A stretch of DNA of 64,000 bases from Candidatus Aegiribacteria sp. (GTDB taxonomy: Bacteria > Fermentibacterota > Fermentibacteria > Fermentibacterales > JCC-6): the NCBI GenBank assembly GCA_030594645.1, contig JAUVEU010000003.1, positions 1-64,000 of the forward strand, read 5' to 3'. The notes under the pieces are model-generated. The model saw only the letters and a list, made by a program, of their open reading frames with translations, was not told the origin of the DNA and searched no databases. The first letter of the stretch is position 1. Every line of letters begins with the position of its first letter. The position numbers and the translations under genes are program-made. Of the stretch, positions 41,922 through 50,677 are shown piece by piece.

Positions 41922-43060
41922 TTGTACCTTGGGGAGAAACCAGACTTGTGCAGGGAAATGAAGCTGTTGCTCTTGGAGCTGTTGCTGCCGGAATAGAGTT
42001 TTTTGCCGGATACCCCATTACCCCATCAACCGAGATTGCTGAACTCCTGGCGAAATACATGCCCCTCCTTGGCACGAAATGGATCCAGATGGAGGATGAA
42101 ATTGCAAGCATAAGTGCTTTGATTGGCGCAAGACTTGCGGGTGCGAAGTCCATGACTGCTACAAGCGGTCCCGGATTCAGCCTCATGCAGGAAGGACTTG
42201 GATATGCCTGCATGGCTGAAGTTCCGCTTGTCCTGGTTAACGTTATGAGAGGCGGCCCCTCAACAGGTCTTCCTACTCAGGCTGCTCAGGGAGACGTTAT
42301 GCAGGCAAGATGGGGAACTCATGGAGATCATCCTGCTATCGCACTGGCTCCATCAAATGTCAGAGAGTGTTTTGAGATGACTATCCGGGCGTTCAATCTT
42401 TCGGAACGGTTCAGAACACCTGTAATTCTCCTTCCGGATGAGATCATCGGTCATATGAGAGAGCGAATTACTTTCCCTGCCGAGGGTGATCTTTACGTAG
42501 AACCAAAACCAGTCCCGGATGTACCGGTTGAATGGTATGAGCATTATCATGTTACCGCTTCAAACGTATCCCCGATGGCATGTATCGGAAGCGGTTACAG
42601 ATTTCATGTAACCGGACTGACCCATGATGTACATGGATTTCCCACCAGGAAAGAAAAGGAAGTCATCGGAAAAATGAACCGTCTCAAGCACAAGATAACC
42701 AGAAGGCTCGATGAGCTTGAAGATGTCCGCATGCATGATGTAGAAGAGAACCCTGTTACGATTTTCGCCTACGGTTCCGTTTATCGATCTGCTCTTGCTG
42801 CGCAGGCAATGCTCAAAAAGAGAAAGAAGAGAGTTGGTGTTTTTCGTCCTGTTACACTATGGCCCTTCCCTGATAGAACTGTAAAGGAAGAACTTGACTC
42901 AAAAGAAGTCGTTCTGGTTCCGGAGCTGAATCAGGGGCAAATGATTCATGAAGTTGAAAGAATGACAAAGGATTCTGTAAGAGTGGTTCCTCTTCACCGT
43001 ATAGACGGATACGAAATTACTCCCGAAGAAATTGTAAATGCTGTTTTGGAGGTGATGTGA
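41918..43060 (+). CDS. korA: 2-oxoacid:ferredoxin oxidoreductase alpha subunit
   Basis: The alpha subunit holds the pyrimidine-binding part of the thiamine pyrophosphate site. The signature EAVALGAVAAGIEFFAGYPI, then TPSTEIAELLAKYMP and TATSGPGFSLMQEGLG, together with PLVLVNVMRGGPSTG, are diagnostic. 380 residues fit the KorA/OorA type and are too long for a pyruvate gamma or short for a fused enzyme. The GTG start overlaps the korD stop by 4 bp. Substrate is most likely 2-oxoglutarate, but other 2-oxo acids cannot be excluded. Confidence 0.93.
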   Translation: MIVPWGETRLVQGNEAVALGAVAAGIEFFAGYPITPSTEIAELLAKYMPLLGTKWIQMEDEIASISALIGARLAGAKSMTATSGPGFSLMQEGLGYACMAEVPLVLVNVMRGGPSTGLPTQAAQGDVMQARWGTHGDHPAIALAPSNVRECFEMTIRAFNLSERFRTPVILLPDEIIGHMRERITFPAEGDLYVEPKPVPDVPVEWYEHYHVTASNVSPMACIGSGYRFHVTGLTHDVHGFPTRKEKEVIGKMNRLKHKITRRLDELEDVRMHDVEENPVTIFAYGSVYRSALAAQAMLKKRKKRVGVFRPVTLWPFPDRTVKEELDSKEVVLVPELNQGQMIHEVERMTKDSVRVVPLHRIDGYEITPEEIVNAVLEVM

Positions 43061-43902
43061 TGCCTGTTCCGCTTCCGTATGAGTATAAATATCTCAGATC
43101 AAAGAAGAAATTTCCACATGTCTGGTGCCCCGGCTGCGGTATCGGAATCGTCATGGGATCGATTATCAGGGCTGTTGACTCTCTTTCATGGGAAAAGGAT
43201 AACATCGTTATGGTTTCCGGTATTGGATGTACTTCAAGAATGCCGGTCTATGTCGATTTCAACACCATTCATACAACTCACGGCAGGGCTCTGGCTTTCG
43301 GCACAGGAGTGAAGATGGCTAATCCTTCTCTTAATGTAATGGCTGTGATGGGTGACGGGGACAGCCTGGCAATCGGAGGCAACCATATAATCCATGCCGC
43401 AAGGAGAAACATTGATATTACTGCCATAGTTGTTAATAATGACAATTACGGAATGACCGGTGGACAGTTTTCACCCGTCACTCCTGAGGGTGCCAGAACC
43501 TCTACAACGCCTTACGGGATGATTGAGCCGGGATTTGATGTGTGTAATCTTATGGAGGGTGCAGGAGCGTCCTTTGTCGCTCGTGGAACTGTCTACCATA
43601 TAATGGAACTTGACAAGATTATAACGAGAGCATTTAAGAAGAAAGGGTTCAGTGTAGTTGAAGTTCTTGCCCCATGTCCGACGAACTTCGGCAGGGCAAA
43701 CAGATTGGGCGGACCTGTAGAAATGATGAAACTCCTGAAGGAGAATACCATAAACATCAGTCAGGCGAAGGCAATGAAACCGGAGGATGCTAAAGGAAAA
43801 GTCGTTCGAGGAGTTTTCGTCGACAAAGTTTCAATCCCGTATGAAGAGCGATACGAAAAGCTATGTGAGAAAGCCAGAAATTCGGCGGGAGCTTCTAGAT
43901 GA
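43060..43902 (+). CDS. korB: 2-oxoacid:ferredoxin oxidoreductase beta subunit
   Basis: The beta subunit carries the Mg-TPP motif, GDGDSLAIGGNHIIHAARR followed by NNDNYGMTGGQFSP. It also has the Fe-S-linked N-terminal WCPGCG. The ATG at 43060 has GGAGG 7 bp upstream and gives 280 residues; a GTG at 43057 is one codon longer. It overlaps both neighbours (korA by 1 bp, korC by 4 bp), so the four subunits are produced together. It should oxidise a 2-oxo acid to its CoA ester and reduce ferredoxin. Confidence 0.94.
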   Translation: MPVPLPYEYKYLRSKKKFPHVWCPGCGIGIVMGSIIRAVDSLSWEKDNIVMVSGIGCTSRMPVYVDFNTIHTTHGRALAFGTGVKMANPSLNVMAVMGDGDSLAIGGNHIIHAARRNIDITAIVVNNDNYGMTGGQFSPVTPEGARTSTTPYGMIEPGFDVCNLMEGAGASFVARGTVYHIMELDKIITRAFKKKGFSVVEVLAPCPTNFGRANRLGGPVEMMKLLKENTINISQAKAMKPEDAKGKVVRGVFVDKVSIPYEERYEKLCEKARNSAGASR

Positions 43903-44519
43903 AGAACTACTATGAAATCAGATTATCCGGCGCCGGCGGACAGGGGCTGGCTCTTGCCGGAAGAGTATTCTCTGAATCGTCCATCAAATCCAATTACAAC
44001 GTATGTCAGACTCAGAGCTACGGTCCTGAAGCAAGAGGAGGATCAAGCCGTACTGACATCATAATATCCAGAAAAGAGATTCTCTTCCCCAATTGCAGAG
44101 AGCTTGATATTCTCCTCGCAATGAATCAGGAGAGCGCGGACAAGTTCGCCGGAGAAGTGAAGGAAGACGGGATTATTCTTGTGGATACAACATTTGTGAA
44201 CCAGATACCTGAGGGTAAGGTTTATGAATATCCGCTTACCAGGAAAAGTATTGAGGAATATGGAACTCCTGTGGCTGCGAATATCATAGCGGTTGGAATG
44301 ATAGCATCTCTATGCAGATTGTTCAGCCTGGAAATCTGGATTGATTCTCTTCTGAAAACAGTTCCTGAAAGGTTCATCAAAATGAACCTGAAAGCATTCG
44401 AACTGGGACATAAGGAGGGCAGGGAGATACTGCATGTCGAAGAAGGCAGACTCCCAGTCGCTTATGACAGGAAGCGACCTGTACCTGATTGTCTTAAAGA
44501 GAAAAACGGTAATGACTAA
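43899..44519 (+). CDS. korC: 2-oxoacid:ferredoxin oxidoreductase gamma subunit
   Basis: The gamma subunit has the family start IRLSGAGGQGLALAGRVFSE, then SYGPEARGGSSRTDI and VAANIIAVGMIA. Its 206 residues are slightly longer than many because of a C-terminal basic tail (DRKRPVPDCLKEKNG). It is the last gene of the operon; a nested palindromic REPIN begins just 5 bp after the stop and may protect or terminate the transcript. Confidence 0.93.
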   Translation: MKNYYEIRLSGAGGQGLALAGRVFSESSIKSNYNVCQTQSYGPEARGGSSRTDIIISRKEILFPNCRELDILLAMNQESADKFAGEVKEDGIILVDTTFVNQIPEGKVYEYPLTRKSIEEYGTPVAANIIAVGMIASLCRLFSLEIWIDSLLKTVPERFIKMNLKAFELGHKEGREILHVEEGRLPVAYDRKRPVPDCLKEKNGND

Positions 44520-44524
44520 CAAAA

Positions 44525-44640
44525 AGGGTCAGGTCTCAAAACTTAGCGTTAAGGGTCGGGTCTATAAAATTAGCGTTTCCAATGCTGATTTTTTAGCCCT
44601 GACCCGATGTGCTAAATGCTAAGTTTTTAGACCTGACCCT
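44525..44640. repeat. Nested palindromic REPIN (family 3, AGGGTCAGGTCT)
   Basis: Four related REP units occur here: two direct (44525-44550 and 44551-44578) and two inverted (44584-44605 and 44611-44640). Outer units match over 22 of 23 bases when one is reversed; inner units match less closely. The whole 116-bp element can fold as one long imperfect hairpin. It fills the space between the convergent korC and radical SAM genes. Its sequence differs from the other two REP families of the window. Confidence 0.85.
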
Positions 44641-44648
44641 GGAGCTTA

Positions 44649-46439
44649 TCAAATTCCCAGGATTTCTCTGCTCCATCGTTCTTCCATGATCCTGCTTTTG
44701 AATAGAACCTGGTGTACTGATGGGATGCGGGCTGAAAGGTTTTTGATATTCCATTCGATTCCAGGCAATCTGACAGATACACCCATATCCCAGAATATTT
44801 CCGGCAGTCCGGTCGGAGAAGCTTCGTCGACTGCAACTGAACACGCGCCGGTAGCAGCTTCAATCCAGGTCGGGTTGAATTCATGCCAGTCAGCAAGAAG
44901 GATGGTTATTCTGAGGTTACCCTGTCTGCCAAGAGCCCTTGCAACTCTTCCGGAGTAGTCAAGAGGACTCTCGAGTTGGCGCAGAAGGGTGATCAGGTCC
45001 AGCGGGAATTCGATGGCAGGTTCAATTATCACATCAAGAATGCAGAAAGGATCTGACTGTAGCCTGCTTCTGACGAATTCGATAATCTGCTTCCTGTCAT
45101 TCCATGGATTATCAGATCTGAATCTTATCGCGCCATGCCTGAATGATGGCACCTGTCTGGGCATCTCAGAGTCTGTTGAAAGATCGATGTACTCTGTACC
45201 AGCCCATTCATCAAAGAGCAGTGGTCTGGGGTCAAGATCAAGATCGTAACCAAGAATATCAGCGATTTCCTCTCTTGCTGCCGCGTATCCCCCCATACTC
45301 ATGTCTGTGAATCGATAATAGGGCGGGCGGGGCATGAACCGGTCAGCCGAATCTATTCTCATCTGTGTTCCTGGAAGCATTGAGAGATGAAAAACCTGAA
45401 CATGGTGGTGCAGATCCATGTCCCTGATTATGCGTGCTGATCTGATTGATCCTTCTGGAGTATCACCCGGCAGGCCGAGCATTAGATCGATCACAGGTGT
45501 TACACCGGCATTTTTTAGATTAAGAGCGCCATCAAGTATATCCTGAGGGTTTCCCAATCGTCCGGATCGTCTCAGAACCTCCGGATTGACTGATTGAAAA
45601 CCAATTTCAACACTTCTGAATCCGGCTCTGGCAATAGTATCCGCAATATGTTTTGATATTGTATCGCCTCTCATCTCACCGAAACAGTCAATCCTGAGAT
45701 TGACCATTCCTTCAAGAAGCTCGATGAGATCCGGCCGGTTATTGAATGTTGGATCGAGAAAAACAATTTCTCCTGCTCCGGCGCTGGATAATTTCTTCAG
45801 AAGTGTAACAGCATCCTTCGCTGGAAGTATCCTGGGAACAGGATGATTTCTTCTGTATGAGCAATAGCTGCAGGAACCGGAACATCCCCTCACGGTTTCG
45901 ATATGAATTGAAGCCCCGTCAGAAGGATCCAGATAACCGGTCAGCCATGGATTCGGCCATGATCCGGGGATGAAGTCCATACGGCCTGTTTCCAGAAAAC
46001 CTGAAGAGGTTTCAATGATACTAATTGCTGATTCATACGTAAGTATTTCACTGGCAACAGGTTCACCCTCACCAGAAACGAAAAGATCGAATTCCTTATT
46101 TCTCAGAAGCCATTCATTATCAGCCGTAACTTCCGGACCGCCTGCTGTAATAATGATATCAGGTAACTTTTTCCTTATTTCTTTAGCGATGTATATGCTT
46201 CTTTCCACATTCCAGGAATAAAGAGTAAAAGCAATAAGCCGGGGAGATTTTTCGGTGACCAGATTAACCAGGGTTCTGTCTCCGGATATGTCTGTTGTAC
46301 TCTGGTCGAGAATAGAATCCCGATGAAGTTCTGCTGCACTTGCAAGAGAAGCACCGGCGAGAGGAACGTTTCCTGTTAATTCGAGTGGAGCGGATGGATT
46401 CAAAGGAAGCTGAATAAGTAAGGTTTTGATTCTAGCCAA
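44649..46439 (-). CDS. B12-binding-domain radical SAM protein
   Basis: The 596-residue enzyme has an N-terminal cobalamin-binding-like domain (about residues 1-150; LASAAELHRDSILDQS, AKEIRKKLPDIIITAGGPEV). A radical SAM domain follows at about 180-420 with the cluster motif RGCSGSCSYCSYRR (CxxxCxxC) and the Gly-rich VIDLMLGLPGDT. The C-terminal 170 residues are of unknown function. No His for base-on B12 binding is evident, as in many of this class. The product may modify a metabolite or protein; the substrate is not evident. It overlaps the upstream membrane protein gene by 8 bp. Confidence 0.88.
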   Translation of the reverse strand: MARIKTLLIQLPLNPSAPLELTGNVPLAGASLASAAELHRDSILDQSTTDISGDRTLVNLVTEKSPRLIAFTLYSWNVERSIYIAKEIRKKLPDIIITAGGPEVTADNEWLLRNKEFDLFVSGEGEPVASEILTYESAISIIETSSGFLETGRMDFIPGSWPNPWLTGYLDPSDGASIHIETVRGCSGSCSYCSYRRNHPVPRILPAKDAVTLLKKLSSAGAGEIVFLDPTFNNRPDLIELLEGMVNLRIDCFGEMRGDTISKHIADTIARAGFRSVEIGFQSVNPEVLRRSGRLGNPQDILDGALNLKNAGVTPVIDLMLGLPGDTPEGSIRSARIIRDMDLHHHVQVFHLSMLPGTQMRIDSADRFMPRPPYYRFTDMSMGGYAAAREEIADILGYDLDLDPRPLLFDEWAGTEYIDLSTDSEMPRQVPSFRHGAIRFRSDNPWNDRKQIIEFVRSRLQSDPFCILDVIIEPAIEFPLDLITLLRQLESPLDYSGRVARALGRQGNLRITILLADWHEFNPTWIEAATGACSVAVDEASPTGLPEIFWDMGVSVRLPGIEWNIKNLSARIPSVHQVLFKSRIMEERWSREILGI

Positions 46440-47277
46440 TCCAGTTCTTGCTTGCTGCTGTTAATCCGGCAAGAAGCCAGGAGATGTTTACAATCCAGGC
46501 AATTATTATCAGGGCAAAAGCGGCAGGATGATGAAGCTTCCGTTTATTCCGAAACATAAATACTGATGTAGAAAGCAGTATCGTGAGTATTAAATGAAGG
46601 ATTGCCGGACCCGCTTGATTGTCGGATTGAAAAACCAGAAAAAGATGAAGCAGGAGCGCCGCAAGTGCTATCAGGACTGTAATACGATTTATCCGTCTTA
46701 TCCAGTATTCCGAAAATGTAAGAGGTGGAAAAAAGTAATAAAGGTTACTCCCTTCCCTGGCAAAAAGCCGGACAAAGTAAGTGCATACGAGTGGAAATGA
46801 AAGAGACAACATGAAAAGCACAATAAAAGACAATGATGACAACACCCAGTCAGTCTGATAGAAAGCGGATTCGTGTGCATTCACTGTTGTCGATCCGGTA
46901 AGGATAAGGAGAATAAGCAGTATGACCTGCAGGAACACAGCACTTCCAAGTACTGCCCACTGCTTGATGATTCTTCTGTTAGCTATCCTGACAACCTGAA
47001 TCAGTAAAATCAAACCGGCAAGCTGACCAGGAGTTGTATATAGAACTTTCATTCCTGACAGGGCTGCGATCAAGGCAAAAAGAACTCCGAAAACCAGGAG
47101 CTGTCCAATTCGTATCCATACAAGCAATCTGGATATTCTTGATGGATTTCCATTGGACAGTCTATCAAAGGAGTCATCGTTCAGATCTATATCCATTAAA
47201 GGAATTGCTTTATTAAGTCTGTGACAAAGTTCTTCTACTATCAGAAGAAGGAACGATAGCAACGTTACAATAATCAT
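46432..47277 (-). CDS. Polytopic membrane protein of unknown function, 281 aa
   Basis: Eight or so hydrophobic helices can be seen (for example LLVFGVLFALIAALSG, LAGLILLIQVV, VFLQVILLILLILTG, WVLSSLSFIVLFMLSLSF). The N-terminus is already hydrophobic (IIVTLLSFLLLIVEE), so there is no cleavable signal. A charged loop (DLNDDSFDRLSNGNPSRIS) lies between helices 1 and 2. I cannot assign a family. The gene sits between a radical SAM enzyme and a UMF1-like transporter with overlaps at both ends (8 and 4 bp), implying a common function. Confidence 0.75.
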   Translation of the reverse strand: MIIVTLLSFLLLIVEELCHRLNKAIPLMDIDLNDDSFDRLSNGNPSRISRLLVWIRIGQLLVFGVLFALIAALSGMKVLYTTPGQLAGLILLIQVVRIANRRIIKQWAVLGSAVFLQVILLILLILTGSTTVNAHESAFYQTDWVLSSLSFIVLFMLSLSFPLVCTYFVRLFAREGSNLYYFFPPLTFSEYWIRRINRITVLIALAALLLHLFLVFQSDNQAGPAILHLILTILLSTSVFMFRNKRKLHHPAAFALIIIAWIVNISWLLAGLTAASKNWIG

Positions 47278-48566
47278 ACTGCTTCTTCCGGGGCTTTGAC
47301 CTTTATCAGGACAATACCACCTGCAAGGAAGAGAAACGCAAGAGATAGTATGGATAACCTTGAGCTTCCGGTGATATCACTTATCAGAGCGAACATCAAT
47401 GGTCCGAATATACTTGCAAATCTCTGAGAAATCGAGAAAAATCCAAAGTACTCAGCACTCATTCCATCCGGAATAAGTTTTGAGTAAAATCCACGGCTCA
47501 CTGCCTGAAGTCCACCCATGAAGAGACCGACAATTCCTGCGAGTATCCAGAAATCAAGTGCTTTTTTCATCCAGAAAGCGTAGAGGATAATAAACACATA
47601 AGCAATTATGCCAGTGAACAGCATCTGTTTTGAACCGTACTTTTTAGCGAGACGACCGAAGAGAAGGCTGCCGGGAACTCCTACAATCTGAGTTAGAAGA
47701 AGAGCTCCAATAAGATTTCCTGAACTCAATCCAAGTTCCACTTTTCCGTAGATTGTAGCCATCATGATAACAGTTTGTATGCCATCATTATACAGAAGGA
47801 ATGAAATCAGGAATCTGAAAATATTATTGTTGTTTCTGATGTGTCTGAATGTTGAGAAAAGCGTTGATATTCCATTTTTCAGAGAACCGATGAAAGTTCG
47901 TTCTCCCCCTGAAGGCCCCTCTGGAACCCTGAGAAAGAGTGGAATCGAGAAAAGAGACCACCATACAGCTACTGACAGGAAAACATATCTGAGAGCGACG
48001 GATTGATCGGCAAAACCGAATATGGATGGCTTTCTGATCATAAGGAGGTTTATTGCCAGAAGAATGCCGCCTCCAAGGTAGCCGAATGCATATCCTCTTG
48101 ATGAGATAAGATCTCTTCTCTCCGGTGTTGCTACGGAAACAAGCAGTGAGTTATAGAAAACGTTTGCTCCTGCAAAGCCAATCTGTCCCAGAATAAGGAT
48201 TCCCAGAACAAGCCAGACATCTCCCGCTCCGGTCATTGACAGCAGAACAGTTGCCAGCACACCTGTTCCAGTCATTACTGCCAGGAATTGTTTTCTTCTT
48301 CCTCCTGCATCAGCCGTAGCTCCGAGAACCGGCGCGAGTATTGCAACGAAGAATGCGGCAAGAGCCATCGCGTATCCCCAGAGCGAAGTCGGGCTGCCTG
48401 TAAGTTGTCTTCCAAGGAATGCCCATTCCACAGTGTTTCCACCACAAATTGTCTCAACGAAATACACAGGCAATACTGCGGCAATTACAGTTGTAACGAA
48501 TGCGGAATTTCCCCAGTCGTACATGCACCATGCATTCTCAGGCGATAATCTGAATAGTCTTTTCAG
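47274..48566 (-). CDS. UMF1-type major facilitator transporter (probable CTG start)
   Basis: The protein has twelve hydrophobic segments and the UMF1/Atg22-like start AWCMYDWGNSAFVTTVI, with G-x-x-x-D-x-x-G-R-R-K in the loop 2-3 (ATADAGGRRKQF). The first ATG (48524) lies inside this family signature, so the coding region must begin earlier. An in-frame CTG at 48566 gives the N-terminus LKRLFRLSPENAWC and has AGGAGG exactly 7 bp upstream; no ATG, GTG or TTG is available in frame. I therefore propose CTG as the start. The substrate is unknown; it is the first gene of a three-gene minus-strand operon. Confidence 0.82.
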   Translation of the reverse strand: MKRLFRLSPENAWCMYDWGNSAFVTTVIAAVLPVYFVETICGGNTVEWAFLGRQLTGSPTSLWGYAMALAAFFVAILAPVLGATADAGGRRKQFLAVMTGTGVLATVLLSMTGAGDVWLVLGILILGQIGFAGANVFYNSLLVSVATPERRDLISSRGYAFGYLGGGILLAINLLMIRKPSIFGFADQSVALRYVFLSVAVWWSLFSIPLFLRVPEGPSGGERTFIGSLKNGISTLFSTFRHIRNNNNIFRFLISFLLYNDGIQTVIMMATIYGKVELGLSSGNLIGALLLTQIVGVPGSLLFGRLAKKYGSKQMLFTGIIAYVFIILYAFWMKKALDFWILAGIVGLFMGGLQAVSRGFYSKLIPDGMSAEYFGFFSISQRFASIFGPLMFALISDITGSSRLSILSLAFLFLAGGIVLIKVKAPEEAV

Positions 48567-48720
48567 AGGATTTCCTCCTTATCATTGCAAGAACATAAAC
48601 GGTTGGCGAATTCCTTCAAAGCATGAGTGTGCTTTCATGCTGGTTAGAGGAAAGGTCATGGAGTATTTTACGTAACTTGTATAAGTTCACTTTTGAGTAA
48701 CATTGATCGAAAGGATTCAG

Positions 48721-50379
48721 ATGACACTTGATCAGTCCATATCAGAGGTTCTGGATTCGAGAATTAATGTAATGGAGAACATTTCTCGCAAAGAGATGAT
48801 TAAGCGAGCAGTTGATAACGGAGAAGCTCTTGTAAGCGGTTGCGGTGCTCTTGAAACCTGGACACCCCAGGAGTCTACAGGAAGAAGCCCTAAAGATACC
48901 GTAATAGTGAAACGCAGTTCAAGTGAAGACACAATTGACTGGACCAGCCCCAATAATATTCCGGTTAACCAGGAAACCTTTGACATGGTTTTCGAGGATG
49001 CGCTGGAGGTTTTGAAAGAAGTTCCTGAAGTATTTGTAACCGACAGGCTTATTGGAGCAGAATCTTCATATTCCCTGCCGGTCAGGACAATAACAGATAT
49101 GTCTCTCATTGCTCTATTCACAGACAATATGTTCCGACCGTGGGATGAAACCGTTGTTGAAAATTCGTGTTTCAAAGACAGACCGTTTACACTTATAGCA
49201 CTTCCATATCACAAGCTGGATCCGGAGAAATACAAGGGTCGCCTTAGAATGGATCCAAGGCTTGGCCATACCTCGACTATGATGGTTGGCATGGATATGG
49301 ACAGATGTATCGGGATTGTATTCGGATCAGCTTACTGCGGCAGTGTAAAGAAGCTGATATTCACCGTAATGAACTATTATCTTCCTGAAGAAGGTATTCT
49401 TCCTCTTCATTGCAGCGCGAACGAGGGGCTCGACGGCAGAAGCGCTCTCCTTCTTGGTCTCTCAGGAACAGGAAAGACAACACTTTCAGCAGATTCTTCC
49501 AGAGCTCTTCTCGGAGATGACGAACATGGCTGGGGTGATTCCGGAATAGCGAATTTTGAAAACGGATGCTATGCGAAACTTATTAATCTCAGCGAAAAAA
49601 ACGAACCCGAGATATTCAACGCCTGCTTCCATATCGATGATTATCTTGAACACGGATCCATTATCGAGAATACCATGATGTATCCTGATGGTCACTTCGA
49701 TCTGTATGATGACAGGCTTACGCCAAACTCCAGAGGCTCCTATCCGCTTCGCTACCTCTCCAACATAAAGAAATCATCTGTAGCCGGGCATCCGGCAACA
49801 ATTCTATTCCTCACAGCAGATGCAAACGGTGTAATACCTCCAATTTCGAAGCTCAACAGAGGGCAAGCAATGTTCTGGTTCCTTATGGGCTATACCAGCA
49901 AGCTTGCTGGAACCGAAACCGGAATAACTGAGCCTGTCAGCACATTCTCTCGCTTTTTCGGGGAGCCCTTCATGCCTCGAAACCCGGAGGTTTACGCTTC
50001 CATGCTTGGTAAGAGAATGGATGCGCACGGAACAGAAGTATACCTTATCAATACCGGCTGGAGCGGTGGTCCTTATGGAACCGGTTCAAGGATAGACCTC
50101 CCCCTTACTCGGATAATGGTGGATGCTGTACTTTCCGGAAAACTCAGCGATGTGAGCTTTCATGAAGATCCGGTCTTTCGCGTGATGGTTCCGGATACCT
50201 GTCCTGGATTGCCCGATGATTCAATGCTTGATCCTGTGAATACCTGGAGCGATCGGGAAGCCTACAGGAACAGGGCAGAGAAGCTGGCTTCAGAATTCAA
50301 GGCACATTTTGAAAAAGCGTATGGGGACGAGGGTATCTCTGAGGAGGTATCATGCGAATGTCCCAGATGCATGGACTAA
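48721..50379 (+). CDS. pckA: Phosphoenolpyruvate carboxykinase (ATP)
   Basis: PckA converts oxaloacetate and ATP to PEP, CO2 and ADP, or the reverse in some anaerobes that conserve ATP. The 552 residues include the TGRSPKDTVIV segment, the YHKLDPEKYKG stretch, the P-loop GLSGTGKTTLSAD (about residues 253-265), and GDDEHGW. The C-terminal part has NTGWSGGPYGTG. ATG at 48721 is 6 bp after AAAGGA; the in-frame start at 48703 has none. It is alone between a divergent transporter gene and tRNA-Ser. In a fermenter it may work in the carboxylating direction. Confidence 0.95.
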   Translation: MTLDQSISEVLDSRINVMENISRKEMIKRAVDNGEALVSGCGALETWTPQESTGRSPKDTVIVKRSSSEDTIDWTSPNNIPVNQETFDMVFEDALEVLKEVPEVFVTDRLIGAESSYSLPVRTITDMSLIALFTDNMFRPWDETVVENSCFKDRPFTLIALPYHKLDPEKYKGRLRMDPRLGHTSTMMVGMDMDRCIGIVFGSAYCGSVKKLIFTVMNYYLPEEGILPLHCSANEGLDGRSALLLGLSGTGKTTLSADSSRALLGDDEHGWGDSGIANFENGCYAKLINLSEKNEPEIFNACFHIDDYLEHGSIIENTMMYPDGHFDLYDDRLTPNSRGSYPLRYLSNIKKSSVAGHPATILFLTADANGVIPPISKLNRGQAMFWFLMGYTSKLAGTETGITEPVSTFSRFFGEPFMPRNPEVYASMLGKRMDAHGTEVYLINTGWSGGPYGTGSRIDLPLTRIMVDAVLSGKLSDVSFHEDPVFRVMVPDTCPGLPDDSMLDPVNTWSDREAYRNRAEKLASEFKAHFEKAYGDEGISEEVSCECPRCMD

Positions 50380-50434
50380 GTAATACTTGGATTGTAGCTG
50401 ATCCTTTCCGCAAATCCTTGAGTGGTTTCTGAAG

Positions 50435-50463
50435 TTGACAGATTACCATATATTATCTATCAA
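50435..50463 (+). promoter_or_regulatory. Putative promoter of tRNA-Ser
   Basis: Perfect TTGACA (50435-50440) and TATCAA (50458-50463), 17-bp spacer, predicted start about 50471, six bases before the mature tRNA start at 50477. A good fit for a tRNA promoter. Confidence 0.6.
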
Positions 50464-50476
50464 TTAATGCTTGCGC

Positions 50477-50569
50477 GGAGAGATGTCCGAGCTGGTCGAA
50501 GGAGCACGGTTGGAAACCGTGTAGAGCGTGAATTCGTTCTCGAGGGTTCGAATCCCTCTCTCTCCGCCA
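50477..50569 (+). tRNA. tRNA-Ser (anticodon GGA)
   Basis: Cloverleaf of 93 nt with encoded CCA, acceptor GGAGAGA/TCTCTCC and discriminator G. The anticodon arm CACGG-TTGGAAA-CCGTG gives GGA. A long variable arm (about 50521-50541) is typical of serine tRNAs, and the T arm is GAGGG-TTCGAAT-CCCTC. Confidence 0.96.
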
Positions 50570-50677
50570 CCCTGGCCGTATGCCGATTTCAGATGCTCTG
50601 AGTATCTGTCAGTGATGATTGAGTCTTATTTGCATATGATCTGTGGTATATGAGGTTTCTTTATCAGGGAGGGTTAT

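Noticed and set aside
44649-46439. Heme or cobalamin biosynthesis enzyme
   Set aside because: Only the generic B12-binding plus radical SAM layout is visible, without diagnostic features.
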